DNA of 64,000 bases from Aquanectria penicillioides (lineage: Eukaryota; Ascomycota; Sordariomycetes; Hypocreales; Nectriaceae), in the NCBI GenBank assembly GCA_003415625.1, contig PYIU01000001.1:2824383-2888382 (forward strand), given 5' to 3'. Each line of letters opens with the position of its first letter. Within the stretch, counting starts at the first letter, position 1. Under the pieces are notes generated by a model. The model did no database searches and was not told where the DNA came from. It worked only from the letters and a program-made list of their open reading frames with translations. A program made the translations under genes and the position numbers. This document shows, in pieces, positions 44,734 to 58,835 of the stretch.

Positions 44734-47700
44734 TCCCTTCTTAATGCCTTAATGCTTGCCCTTAAGTAAACTAAAGGCATAATACAAAAGGAAAACTTTA
44801 AGCTTAATCTATTTAAATGTAAAGAAAATCTTAAAAAAAGCATTTAATTAAATGCTTTATATTTATAATCTATTATTTAACCTACTATTATCTCCCTTTA
44901 TAATTCATTCTACTTTTAATACCTAACCTCCCTATTTTAACTTTACTATTACCTTTCTTTATAATATAGTTTTTAATTATAGTATTAATTAATATAAAAC
45001 TAATAAATAGAAATTAAAGGTTTAAATAGCTTATAAATAGTAGTTACAATCTTATTCTATTAATTTATTAAAATTAATCCTTTTAGTATATAAAAGATCT
45101 AGCTTTTTATCTAAAGAAGTTTAAAAATAGTCTATTAATTAATTTAAGGCAAATTCATTTATTTAGTTCTAGCAGTTATCTTTCTTTTAGTAGGGGCAAT
45201 ATAGTTTAAATTGTAATTACTTTATTAGGTTTAAATAGTAGTATTAATAATGTTTTTAACTATAGTATTAGCAATTATAATATAACTCCTTTTTTTTGCT
45301 ATATGCTTAATTAGTTAAGAAACTAATAAAGGCAGTATAAAGTGCTTATAAAAACTCTATTTATTACTTTTAGCAATAAGTAAATTTAAGTTTATTTAAT
45401 TAAATTGCTATAAGATAGCTAACTTAAATAAAGTTATTTATTAAATTAATTGAATTAATTTAATTATTTGCCCTTTGCTTAAAGAGTTAATAAATATTTA
45501 ATTAAATGCATTAAAATAAATAAATATATTTTAGTTAATTTAGATTTCTTTTTTAAGTGCACTTAATTAAGTAATGCTTATATAAGTTAGTAAGCTAATA
45601 GGCAACTTATATAGAGGTTAAGTAGATTTAATTATTAGTTTAGGCTTAATAGTAAGTTTAAAGGCAGGAGTTTTAGACTTAAGGTATAGACTATAAAGGC
45701 AAGTTGCTTTAATGCTTTAACTTTAGCAGTCTAGGGCTTATTTAAAACCTTTTCCTTTATTATTACTTAAGGTAATAATAACTTTAGTAAATTTATTAAT
45801 TTTAATAAGAAATCTATCTATTATTTAATACCTATAAGTTTAATAGCATTTAATTAAATTATTAGCTAAAGGATAGTAGGGCAGTTAAGGGCCTAATAGT
45901 AAAGGTAGATTTATTTAATAGCTATTGCCTTAAGGATTAAATAGCTTTAGGACAATTTAATATTTATTTTTAGGAGTTTAGTAATTAATTCCCTTTTAGC
46001 TTATTATATAATAACCTTTTAAATTAATATAAAGCTATTAAGTATTAAGGGAACTGTTTTAAAATCTTAGGATATAAATAGATTTTTAGGTCCTAATAAG
46101 TTCTATAAGCTTATATTAATTAAAGAACTTTCTATTAGCAATATTAAGTTTATTAAGGATAATAGTATTAATAAAGTTTTGCATTTAATTAGTATTTAAA
46201 GCAATTAATTAAGTACTTTTCCCTTACTTGCATTTAGTAAGAACTTAATTGCAATATATTAATACTAAAGGGGGATTATTAATAGTATTATAATTGCTAT
46301 TAAAGATTAAGGGCTAGGTTATAAGGCATTTAATAATTAAAGTTTTAGTAAGTTTAACTATTCTTTAGATATTAAAGAAGAGAAGGAAAGCGCCTAAAAA
46401 ACTATATTTTTAATTTCTAGTTTATTTAATAATAGGCATAATAAAAATAAAGAAATTATAGGGCAACTTTATTTTAATTATAATCTCCCTTTATGCTATA
46501 GTAAGTGCAATAGCTTGCTTATTCTAAAGGATATTAGCAGTATTATAAATAATTAAATGCTTTAGCTATTTATTTTAAATAAAGAAGCTTTAATAAATAG
46601 TATTAATAAAGTAAGTAAAGCTAACTAATAGCCTTTTATTATATATTGCTTATTAAAATTTAATAGGCATAAAACCAATTGAATATTTAGTCTTTTTAAT
46701 ATTTATTCCTTTTAGCAAAAGCTTGCAAAAGAAACTCTTTTGCTTTTACTTATTCTTTTTAATCTTAATACTTATAATTAAAAGATTAATTTAGCAAATT
46801 ATAAGGATATTAATAAGTCTATAGGTAAGGGTAGTAAAAAGAGCTTAAATACTAAAGTTTAAGGCCATTTCCTTTTTCTATAGGTTTTTAAATAAATTCT
46901 ATAGATTTTAATAATAGAATATTTAGGCTTAGCAAAAGTTAGAAAAGAAGTCTTTAAAGCAACTAATATTAATAAGCTAAAAATTTAAAGTGCTTTTATT
47001 ACCTAAAATAGGCTAAGTTTTTAACTTATTAGACTAATAATCCTAATTTATTTAAGGGTAAAATAGTATAGATTATTTATTAAGCAATTAATTAAATGTT
47101 TTAATAGTATTTTCTTTACTAAAAGTAAAGAAATCTTTAATTCTATCTTTATTTTAAATAACTCCTTTAGCTATATAGAGGTTTTTGCTTAGTATTAAAA
47201 ATTGCACCTTTAAAGTAGTTACACTTAAGGTTGCTTTCTTTAGCCCTATTATAGAATAAAGTAAAGATTAATAAAAAGTTTAAAAGCTTATAATTAAATG
47301 CTTATAACTTAAGAGATAAAGATTATTAATATTTTATAGGTATTATAAATAAAGTTAAAGTAATATAACTTACTATAAAATTGTTAAAAGGAGGGAAAGA
47401 GTTATAGGCATAAAGTAAATTAATATAATTTAAGTGCCTTTATTTTTAGTTTAGTATTATTTAAGTGAATTATTATTTTAATATTTATATATATATAAAT
47501 ATTAATAAGTTTTTTAAAATAGTATACTTTTTAGTATTTAATAAGAATTTTATTAATATTTAGTTTTTACTTTAAATCTTAAGGGTTAATTTCCTATTTA
47601 TTATAAAAGCACTATATTAGCCCCCCCTTCTATTCCTTTCTTTTTAGCTTATTATTCTTTATTTCCTTAATTCTTTTATACCTTTAGCTATTATTGCAAT

Positions 47701-50700
47701 TTTTATTCTTTATTTTATAATAGCTTTATATTGCAATAAGCTTAAGTCTTTTGCCTTTATACCTTATAATTATCTCCTTAATATATACAATCTTACTATT
47801 AGCTATATTTAGGCTTTTAAATTCTTTTATTAATGCTTTATTTATTAATATATCTATAATAGTTTCTTCTATAAGGCTTTAACTAATGCTATTAATATTA
47901 CTATTAAATAACTAATAAATATCTCTTTTTATATTGCTTTTTAACTATTATTTTTATTTAGTAATTAATTAAATACTTTTAGATTTAATAATACTTTAAT
48001 ATTTAGATTTATAGCTTTTAAGCTCTTAACTAACTTAACTAGCCCTTATATATTAAAATTGCCTTTAAGGAAAATAGTAAATAAACTAATTGCAAACTTA
48101 TTTAATAGTTTATTTTATAATTGCTATTTTACAATTTAATACTTTATTTTAAAGTAAATCTTCTTCTTTAGCACTAACTTTAGTTTATATATATCCCTAT
48201 AAAATAGGCTTACCTAATAGAGTACTTCTTAATTTAGCTGCTAACTTGCCTTAAGTATATTAAGGCACTTATTATTGCCTTTATTAAATATATTAACCCC
48301 CTTATATATTATAAATGCATTTAATTATATACTTTTATAGTTTCTATTTATAATAAATATATTCTTACTCCCTTCTATATATATATTTTAGCATTAAGTT
48401 ATATAAATAGCTGCTATATTAATTGTATTTAAAATAGTTAATTTAAATATAAGTAAAGCTTCCTTTATAGATATTAACTAAAGGGTCCTTATAAAGGCCC
48501 TTATAACTTTCCTTTAGGTAGTATAGATACTATTAATAAGTCTACTTAACTATTAACTTTTATAGTAGATTTTCTTAAGCTAACTACTTGCCTATAAATT
48601 ATATATAGTTTTTCTACTAATAGTATAGCTAGTAATTACTAGTTAATTAAATAGGCATAAAAAGTATTTAATTAAAAGCATAAAGTAAATTTCAATTAAT
48701 AAAAATAATAGTTTTTAGCTTATCTTTTAGTATAAATTAGCTAAGTATAGTTTTCAATTTATTAATAATAGTTTAATAGATAGAAAATAGTACTATAAAG
48801 CAATTAATTAAATATTTCTATACCCTTTAAGGCTATTGCTATTATTATATTATTTTAATAACCTTAAAACTTAATTTCTATTAGGTATATTTAAATTTCT
48901 AAATTTTTTATAGATATTAATACTTTATTTCTTGCTATTTTCTATATATTTTTATTTATTTTTAAATGATTTTAACCCTTTTGCTATAGTTTTTAGGCAT
49001 TTCTATTTTATTTTTATTGATTTTTAGTGTAATTTTTAAAGTTTTTAAATAGATTTTTAAGGAATTTTTAGGGATTTTTAGTATTTTTTTAAGGTTTTTA
49101 GCCGATTTTTAATTATTTTTATTTAGTTTTATTTAGTTTTGCTATCTTTTTACTTGCCTTTAATTGCTCTTTATTTTGCTTTTTTACTTTATTTTAGGCA
49201 GCTTGTTTTTTTTAGTATAGTATTAATTTTAGTATTTTTACTTCCCCCTTTTTAACCTTTAGTACCCCTCCTTTAATAGCAATCTAGCTATTTTTAGCCT
49301 AATGCTATTGCTAACTATTTAATTAATTGCTTATTATATTTTAGTACTGCATTTATTAATTACTGCTTATCTTTAGAATTTAAACTTTAATAATCTCTTT
49401 AGGCCTAATATAAATGTATATTATAGTGTTATTATTTAAGCTTTTTATAGTATTTAGATTAAGTTTATTCTATTCCTATTGTCCTATAGATTTAGTTTAT
49501 ATTTAATTAAATGCTTCCCTTTCTTTTTTTACTTTTAGTAGTACTTTTTAATTTATACTAAAAGTCTCTTTATTATTCTTACTTATTTACTATTTATCTT
49601 TATTTTCTATAAACTTTCTTAATTAATTACTATAGATTGTATTAAGAAGCTTAACTCTATTTATAGTATTGAAAATATAACTCTTTATTTTATTAAATGT
49701 ATTAGCAATTTTATAAGGGCCTAATTAATACAGCTTTATCTTTACAATATAAAATATATCCTTTTGATTTTATATATTGTACTAAAGAATTAAATCTCTA
49801 ATAGTAAGAGGCTCTTTATACAGCCTATATTAATTCTTTTTGGTCTTTCTATTAGCAATTAACCTTTAGAATGTAATTATTTATTATTTAGCTTTTTCTA
49901 TATCTTTTTGCTTTTGCTTTAAAATCCTAATTCTTTACTTAAGTAAGTTCTTAATAAAGATTATATTATTTTATTTAATTAAATGCTATATAGGCATTTT
50001 TACTTCTAAAGAAAGGACTGGCTTCTATTTATAGAGTAAATAAAAAGATAATCTTCTATATAAGGTATAGATAGCTGCTCTTTTAGTTAGTAAAGCTATT
50101 AGCAAGATATTTACCTATTTTCTTTCTTTTTTACCCTTTTTCTTTAGGAAACTTATTATAGTAATATAACTACTTTTAATAAGCCTATTTGCTTTAGGGT
50201 TATAAGTAAAAGTATTAATAACTTCTATATTAAGGCTATTAAGATCTTTAGGAATCTCTTTTATAATCTCTTTTCTATTATTAATAATTACTCTTTTTGG
50301 CATTCTATATTAATAGTGCAGTTTTCTAAGGAATTTTACAATATAGTAACTATTTAATCTTAAGATTAGCTTAGCCTTTATCTATCCATAAAGGTTATAT
50401 TTAGCTTTTAGTATAAATTTAAATTCTTTATTAAAAGGTATATACTATTTATTAAAATAAATCTTTATTATTAAGTAAGTAGGCTTAATAGATATAAAGG
50501 CTTCTATTAGTCTTTAGGGAATATACATTTAATATATTAGGCATTGCTTAATAGCTTTTATAATGCTTCTTTTTATACCTTACTAATAGTATCTTTTAAA
50601 GAGGAGTATATAAATAGTATTGTAATTATAATGCTCTCTATTAATATAGTATAATTTAATTAAATCCTTTTAAATATCTTTCTTTTTTATAATTAACCTT

Positions 50701-51371
50701 AAGTTGCCTCCCTATTTCTTAGCCTTAATCTATAAATAGCTACCTTTTATAAAATGTTTTTTAGCCTTTAGCTATAAGTATTAGTAATTCTATAGGGTAA
50801 TATCTATTAGCCTTTTTAATAAAAGTAAGTATTCCTTTAATTGCAATAAAGGTCTATTATAATTCTTTTTTAACTTTACTAATTTATTCTTAATCTTAAT
50901 AACATTAAAATAAGTATTAATAAACTCTTTAATATTACCCTTAGCCTTTTAGTCTATTTAATTAAATGCTTTTAAACCTTTTTTAAATAGCCTATTAGCT
51001 ATATTGTTTTTATTTTTAGAAATATATTAAATAGTAAAGTTAAATAATAGAATATAATTAATCTATTAAATAACTATTATATTAAAGATATTATTAGCCT
51101 TACTATTAAGCTAATAGACTAAAACTTAAGAATCTATCTTTAAGATAAAGGGCAATCTATATATATAGCTATAAAGGCATTTAATTCTATATAATATGCC
51201 CTTATATTTAAGTTTAATAGCATTATACTTTTATTCTATAAAAGTCTAAAAACTAAATTTATACTTTATTAAATGCCTCTTCCCCTTTATTATTTATATT
51301 AATACTGCACTTTAGCCTTCTTTATTAGTATTAGTTATAAGAATAACCTCTTTAAATCCTTTAAAAAGGTT

Positions 51372-54300
51372 TAATATTACTAGAATAGAAGTAAAAATTA
51401 TCTTTTCTTTAAGAACTGCTATAGTATTAACTTATTCCTTACCCTATATTTATATAGCATTCTTTCTTAATAATTAAATAAAAGGTCTAGCAATTTAAAT
51501 ATATCTTTTAATTTAAATTTAATAATAGCCTATAATTCCTAAAAATGCTTTAACTTACTTTAGGTTATAGTATTTTTTCTATTTATTAATCTTAATTACT
51601 TTTTCCTTTATTGGCTGCCTTTTAGCTATACTGCATAAATATTTAATAATAACTGCAATATACTAATAGAACTTTAACTTCTCTATAGAAATTATACACT
51701 TAAATAGCTTAATATTTAAAAGAGTTTTATTTAAATTAATTAAATGCTTTAGGATAAATTTCTATATATTAAAGAGTATTTTCTTTTTATTATATTTAAT
51801 CTTTAGTTTTTTAATAGTAATATTATTTAAAAAGGCTTAATAGACTTTTAGTAATAAATTAAAGAGGATTTTAATTATAATCCTTAAGAACTATACTATT
51901 AAATTAATTCCTTCTTACAATAAGGTATATATCTTAAGAAGCCTTAATAGTATATTAAAAGTTATTAAATCCTAACTTTTCTCTATTAAGGAAATTTAAT
52001 TATATTTTAAAAAGAAGTCTAAAAAAGTTAAGATTTTATATATTTTAAATTTAGCTAAAAATTTATTAGCTTCTAAAGGAATTAATCTATTTTATATTAT
52101 ATATATATTATATCTTTTAGCTAAATTAATTAAATAGAGTCTACTATTCTTTTTTACTACTAATATATATAGGTTCTAATAGGCAGTATAAGACTTTTAA
52201 AGGATTTCTCTTTTTATTTAAGTTTTTAGCAATTTAATAACCTTCTTTTTTAATCCTTTAGGAATTAAGATATTTTCTATTTACTAGGCTTTATATTTAG
52301 TTATCTTAATGATCTATAAAGAGGCCACTTTAGGGTTTAGTCTTCTATACTCCTTAAAATTTTAAATAAATGCTACTTCTTTATTATAGAGAATTTCCAA
52401 AAGGACACTTCTTTCTTTATTAATAAGGATCCTTTCTATTTAATTAATTACTTTCTAAAGTCTTTCTCTATATAGCCTTAATCCTTTAGCTATTTTAAAG
52501 AACTTAAGTATTAAAAGCTTTAAGTACTTAAACTTCTCTTTAAAGTCTCTTTTTACTTCTTTCTATCTTTTCTCCTTTTAATATAGATCCCCTTTAGGGA
52601 TAGATCTATTTAATAGAATATTGTCTTTAGGATATATTTTATTAGCTTTTTATTTATATATTGTATTAATAAGTGCTACCTTCCCTTTTTAATATATAGC
52701 TAATTATAGCTTCTTCTTTACCTTTATTACCTTTATATAATTAACCTTTAATTAATTCCTAACTATTAATTAAATTATTGCTTTTATTAATGCCTTATCT
52801 AACTATTTAATTAATTGCTTATTATTATTTTCTTTTAGACCCTATAATTCTATTAGTCTAAAAGAACTTTAGAAACTTATCTTTAATTGCCTTAAGTAGT
52901 CTCTATACTCCTTAAGGCATTCTATTTAATATTTCTAGCAGTAGATATAATAATCTTAATTAAGCTAAATTAATATTAAAGAAGCATTTTTCCTTTTAAA
53001 GATATATAATTAAATATAACTTTAGTAGCTTTAATAAAGGGCATTCCTAAAATAAAAGGAATAGAAATATATTCTCTTAAAGCAATATAAAATCTTTATA
53101 CTATTTAAACATTTTTAAAAAATAGCTTAATATTTACTTCTTTATGCATTTAGATTTAATTGTTAAAGTAAGATATAATAAAAGCTTCTATAGGCTTTAC
53201 TTTTAGCTTGCATTTTTATGCTATTTTATTAAAGATAATATTTCCTTTTAATCTAAAATCTATTAAAGCTTTTTAAATTATTCTATTAAGGTTATTTAAC
53301 TTTACTTAAATTTTTAGCAGTTTTTAGCATTAAACTAAAGTTCTTTAATGCTATTAGTTTAAAATGTTTATATAGACTATTAAATGCATTTAATTAAATA
53401 TAACTTTTCTCCCTTTAGTTATTATATAGCTAATATTAACTTTATTAATACTTTTTTAATTCTTAATAAAGTATTTTTTAGGCAATAGTATATAATAAAG
53501 TTTAAATTCCTTTTTAATTAATATACTATTAATATTATACTGCTTAGCAATATAGTTAAAGTACTCCTTTAAGAATATTGCTTTTAGATTATTAATTGTA
53601 ATTAGATTAATAGCTTATTAAACTTATTTCTTTTTTAGTAAAGGTTTAGATTTTACCTATTTAACTTCTTTTATTCCTTTTATATAATTAAAAACTATCT
53701 TTAAAATATTATTACCTAAAGGAGGGTTAAAGGTAATTAAGTCCTTAATAGTTATTTAAACTTTTAATTTTACTATTTTTTATAAATTTGTCTTTTTATT
53801 TAAATAACCTTAAGCATTTAATTAAAAGCATTTTAATTCTTTTCTTTAAGGATAATATTAGTAATCTCTTTATCTTTAATAAGTTCCCTATTTATAATTT
53901 AAATAGAAGATTAAGTTCCCTTTTTCTCTTTTTAATTAGCTAATTCCTCTTTTAATTCTACTTTTATGCATTTTGCAGTATTAGTTTTTAATATAATATT
54001 AGCAATAAAAGAGTTATTAATTAATTCTATAGCTTAATTATTAATAAAGATACAGTTAACTTTAGGTTTTTAGGTCTCCTTAAAGGAATTCCTACTAAGC
54101 ATTAAGGAGCTATACTTTAGTTAATTAGTATGCTTAAGAAAGTCTTTAATTAAATGCTTCTTTTTTTTAGCAATTTGCTATTTCTATGCATTTAGCTTAT
54201 TTGCTATTATAACCTTAGCTTAGCTATAAATCTTAAAGGTAGGGAATTTTAGAATCTATAAAATAACTATTTTTTTTATTTCTCTTTTAATAGTAAGCTT

Positions 54301-56762
54301 ATATATTAGTTTTAAGGGTAGTAAAAGTTCCTATTGCCCTATCTAAATAAAGTTAGTATTGCTATTATAGTCTATAAATTCCCTTTTTCTATCTTCTATA
54401 AAAAGTAGGCAATAGTTTAAAAAATGCCTTACTTCTATATAATAGAAGCACTTTAGATCTCTATTATAACTTGCATTAATATAGAAGTTATAATAGGGAT
54501 GTATATAATTAGATTCTTTTACTTAATTAAGGTTGTTTTTAATTAATAATAATAATTTTATTTTTAATTAATTAATCTTTTAGTATATAATTCTCTTTAA
54601 TTTTTATAACTTATTTATAATATTTTAAGCTATATTAATTTATAGCTTCTTTATTCCTTTAATAAGAAGACTTAACTTTCCTTTTAAGCTTTAGATAGAA
54701 TTAAGGAACTTAAGCTCTTAATGCTAAAGCTGATTTTAATAAGCAAAAGGTTTTTTAGTTTTTCTAAAATATCTAAAGTTATTATCCTTTCCTTCTATCT
54801 AAAAGATTTAAATTCCTTTTTTAGCATTAAGAAAGTTTTTAATTAACCTAATTATTTTCTTATACTTTATTGTTCTTAAGGTATTTAAGTATTTCCCTTT
54901 TTATTAATAGATATTAATAATAATGTTTTTTAGTATAGTATTATAAATAGCTTAAGCCTATATTATAGAAGCCTTTTAGCTAATAGAATCTGCTTTTTTA
55001 TTAAATTAGGCATACTTTATAAGCTACTAAAGGATAACTCTATATTTTATAGACTAAATTGAAGTTATATTTATTTACTAAAGCTTATTCTTAAGTGGAT
55101 TTAATTAATTTAAATTCTAGTACTTAAAGGTTTTTAAGAGGTTTTGCTTTATAGCAGCCTAATTATTGCCTTTTAGTAAGTTTATAATATCTTAAGATAC
55201 TTTAAAGGTTATATAGTATATAAGAGCTTTACTTTTTATACTATTTATAACTTTTTAGCTAGTTATAAATCTATTATATAATTTAAGGAAATATATAATA
55301 TTTCTTCTATTAAAAATTATATTAAGCAATTAAATAGGGGTAATAGTTGCTTTTATTATTTTAGCTAGTATATTTAGTTTATTCTCTTTAGGAATATTAA
55401 TATTAATAGTATTAATTAACTTAAAAAGAATAGTTAAAGATTATTGATTATATTAACTCCCTTTACTTTTAATAGGGCTTAAGGGGTTTAATTGCATTTA
55501 ATTAAATATTCTCTTTATTTTTTTATCTAAAGGCATTAATAAATTATAGTTATTAGGATTTTTATAATAAGTATTTTAATATATATATATAGAGAAGTAT
55601 AGGCTAGCTACTTAACTCCTAAGGTTATAAGTTGCAATAAAACAATATATATATATAATAAAAGAATAAAATAATAAAATAAATTAAAATATATATTAAA
55701 ATAATTAAAAAAAGTAAAGAAAAAGAATAGTAGTATTGTATTTAATAAAGCTTTATCTTAATAAATTTAAACTAGCTTTTTAAAGTTAATAATAATAAGT
55801 AAAGTAGCTAATTAAAATAGTAGTAAGTATATATATATACTTTTTAGCTAAAGTCTAAAGATTGGCAAAAATAATAAAAATTTTCTATTTTTTATAATTA
55901 ATTAAGGGTTAAGTAATTTTCTTCTTTCTTTTCCTTTTTCTTTTTTAATCTATAAATTAAGCTTTTAGTAGTTTTAAGTATGCTTTAATATTTAAAAGTA
56001 TTTAATTAAATACTTATATATTATTTACACTATTGTTTTGTCTTATATACCTTTATGCTAATATATTAGTATTATATTAAATTATTAAATTTTTCTATAT
56101 ATTTGCCTTAATTATAGTAGTAAGTTTTCTTTTTTTAGAATGCAAACTTATATTAGTATCTTTACTTACCTTTAGTATTATTTTTAATTCTAGCACTCTC
56201 TATTTTTATAGAAGTAATAAGTTTTTTAATATTTAGGAATTCTTAAATCTTTATAATTAATTATTTACTATTTCTTTAGGTTTTTAATAATAGCTTAAAA
56301 GTATTATTAAAGAGTTTAATTAAATACTTTAGTATTTTTTTAAATAACTTAAAGGCTTCTCCTTATTATAACCTTTAAATATATTAATAGATAGAGATAC
56401 TAGCTAAAATATACACCCTACCCAAAAGGGTATAGGGTAAGTAAGTTTAGTTAAAGATTGAATAGCCTTTTTAAGCAGCTATAAATAACTTAAAAGAGTA
56501 TTAAAGCATTTAATTAAATGCTTTAAAGTGTCCCTTAAAGAAAAGAAAGAAAGAAAATAGGGCAGAAAGTTATAAATAAAGTAATATTATAAGGGGCTGC
56601 ATTAAGACTTTAATAGGGTCTAAATGCAAGGAATTTAGAATTTTAAAAATAAAAATTAATTAAAGAAAACTGCCTGTTTATTTTCTATATCTTTAAGGTC
56701 CCTTTTATCTTCTTAACCAACCTAATAATAGATTGATCTACATTACCCTAGACCCTAACTTA
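51372..56762 (+). repeat. Left arm of the 5.4 kb inverted repeat
   Basis: This arm pairs with 58455-63846 as a reverse complement, as checked at several points: TAATATTACTAGAATAGAAG at the outer end, the 55,760-55,850 block, the 56,220-56,380 block, and the LTR. Differences are mainly C/T and G/A. The arms are two copies of one retrotransposon, in head-to-head orientation. Confidence 0.75.
56383..56762 (-). repeat. Gypsy LTR, left copy, 5' LTR
   Basis: Second copy of the same 380-base repeat, same orientation as the one at 44.4 kb. It slightly precedes the centre of the large inverted repeat: its mirror is the LTR at 58455-58835. Confidence 0.8.
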
Positions 56763-58454
56763 ATACTTCTTTTTTAGTTCTTAGGGCAGATATATTAATA
56801 TTAATTAATTTAATTGGGATTTTAACTATAAGTACACTTATATAATATTATATAGTATTAAGTGCATTTCTTTCTTTTAAAAGGTTAGGGCAAAGGCTAG
56901 AATTAATTATTAGCTATATTATTAAATTATTAATAATTAAGTAAGAATTTCCCTTTTTTCTTTATTGCTATATCCTTATATAATAAAATAAGACTTTTTA
57001 TAAAGTATTATTATTATCTTTTCTTTAATCTTATAGACTATTTATAATCTAAAGATATATATTCTATAATATTTATCTTTATTATATAGAATTAGTTTTA
57101 AAATATTAGTTTTTAGCAGTAAGTTTAGTTTAATATTATTTAATTCTTTAAATAGTTTATTAAAGCTAGTTATTTTTCCTTTTTAGTATAGTCTATATAT
57201 AAATTTTTAATTAACTACTTCTTTATATATAGTAAAGACCTTTATTCTTTTATTAATTAAATAGGCATTATTTAAAATAGAGTTCTTCCTTAATCTTTTT
57301 TATTATTATAGTAATTTAATTATAGTAAGCTATAGAAAAGGGTTCTTTTTTAGCCTGCCTTTTTATTTTAGTAGTTTTAATAAAGCATCTTAAGGAGTTA
57401 GGTTTCTTAAAGGTCTACTTTATTAATAGGGTTATTTTAGTTTAAAATACTTAAATAATATTAAAATCTCTTTATATTCCTTTATTAATATATTCTTAAT
57501 TACCTTAAGGTATTAATAATACAGTTATATAGCTATTATTTAAAATACTATTAATCTATTCTTTATATTTACTATTACTTTAAATTTAATTACTTTAAGA
57601 ACTTTATATAGTTCTTTCTATTCTTTATTTTCTTAATAGATATAGACTTTACTCCTTAACTTAAGGGACTATAATAAGACTTTAATTATATTAAGTCTAT
57701 TATATATCTTTAGTGCCTTATTAACCTTATGTTTTACAATAAGCTTATATAGCTTTACTATTACTTTAAGGACTGTATTTATATATTAAAGGGATAAAGA
57801 AGTTAATAGTAAATCTATTATAACTTATAGATAAGCATTAAATATTAATAAAGTTAGCATTAATCTATTAAAGCTAGCTATATTATTAACTGCCTTAAAG
57901 CTTATTTAAAGGATTGTATTTATAGATATAGTATTTTAAAGTTTAGCCTTTATAATCTTAAATATATATTATATTAATATATAATATTATTTAACTTTAT
58001 TAATTAATTAATATACTTTAATTAAAACTTAATAGTAAATAATGCCTATTAATTTAGCTTTACTTTTAAATTTAATAGCTATAAAATTAATATTAATATT
58101 ATAAGTAATAATATTTAATAGGCTAAAGTAAGTATTAATTTAATATATCTTTAATGCTTTTTAAGTTTTTCTTATTAATATATTTATAAGGAATTATTTT
58201 ACTTAAAAAGATATTATAGTATTAATAATATAGAAAATTAATTAAAAATCTAAATATATTATATTAATAATTACTTTATAATTAAAGTTATAATTATTCT
58301 TTAATATAAACTTAAATTATTTTAATGCTTTATTTTTTATTTAATAATAGTAATAAAACTTTTTTATTATTTTAATTACTTTATATTTAATATTATAGCT
58401 TACTTTTATTAATAGCTTATATAAATATAATATAAATAGATAACTAAAATATAT
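56763..58454. other. Spacer between the inverted Gypsy copies, RIP-mutated DNA of unknown origin
   Basis: About 1.7 kb of extreme A+T richness with no LTR. Read on the minus strand and allowing for RIP, some stretches near 57.0-57.45 kb look protein-derived ('KIKRQAKKEPFSIAYYNY'), suggesting another transposon, possibly the target into which the Gypsy copies inserted. I cannot assign a family. Confidence 0.4.
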
Positions 58455-58835
58455 TAAGTTAAGGTCTAGGGTAATATAGATCAATCTATTATTAAATTGG
58501 TTAGAAAGATAAAAGGGACCTTAAAGATATAGGAAATAAACAGGCAGTTTTCTTTAATTAATTTTTATTTTTAAAATTTTAAATTCCTTGCATTTAGACC
58601 CTATTGAAGTTTTAGTGCAGCCCCTTATAATATTACTTTATTTATAACTTTCTGCTCTATTTTCTTTCTTTCTTTTCTTTAAGGGACACTCTAAAGCATT
58701 TAATTAAATGCTTTAACACTCTTTTAAGTTATTTACAGCTATTTAAAAAGGCTATTTAGTCTTCAACTAAACCTACTTACTCTATACCCTTTTGGATAGG
58801 GTATATATTTTAGCTAGTATCCCTATCTATTAATA
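58455..58835 (+). repeat. Gypsy LTR, right copy, 5' LTR
   Basis: Third copy of the 380-base repeat, reverse-complement of the other two. Its start TAAGTT and end CTATTAATA correspond to RIP-altered TG and CA ends. Confidence 0.8.

Larger units (their letters stand above)
44355..56762 (-). mobile_element. RIP-mutated Ty3/Gypsy LTR retrotransposon, left copy (12.4 kb)
   Basis: The element is bounded by LTRs of about 380 bases in the same orientation (44355-44733 and 56383-56762). The coding strand is minus: gag with a zinc knuckle mirrors that of the right copy (about 54.4-54.5 kb), followed by protease, reverse transcriptase and RNase H (about 51.4-53.0 kb), then integrase at 50,115-50,303, where a 62-codon frame ends in 'VINTFTYNPKANRLIKSSYI', the 'YNPxANGxVER' region of integrases. 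A Lys-rich tail is visible near 49.0-49.2 kb. The order RT-RH-INT identifies Ty3/Gypsy rather than Copia. Almost every CpA not preceded by G has become TpA, and stops fill all frames, so it is inactive. The 44.7-49.0 kb part downstream of pol has no recognised product. Confidence 0.75.

Noticed and set aside
50115..50303. A 62-codon minus-strand frame inside the A+T-rich block as a real gene
   Set aside because: It is a surviving window of the Gypsy integrase between RIP-created stops, not an independent gene.
55660..55720. Tandem TATA/AATA microsatellites as functional repeats
   Set aside because: Such runs are expected from extreme A+T composition after RIP and are not conserved as units between the two arms beyond the general copy relationship.
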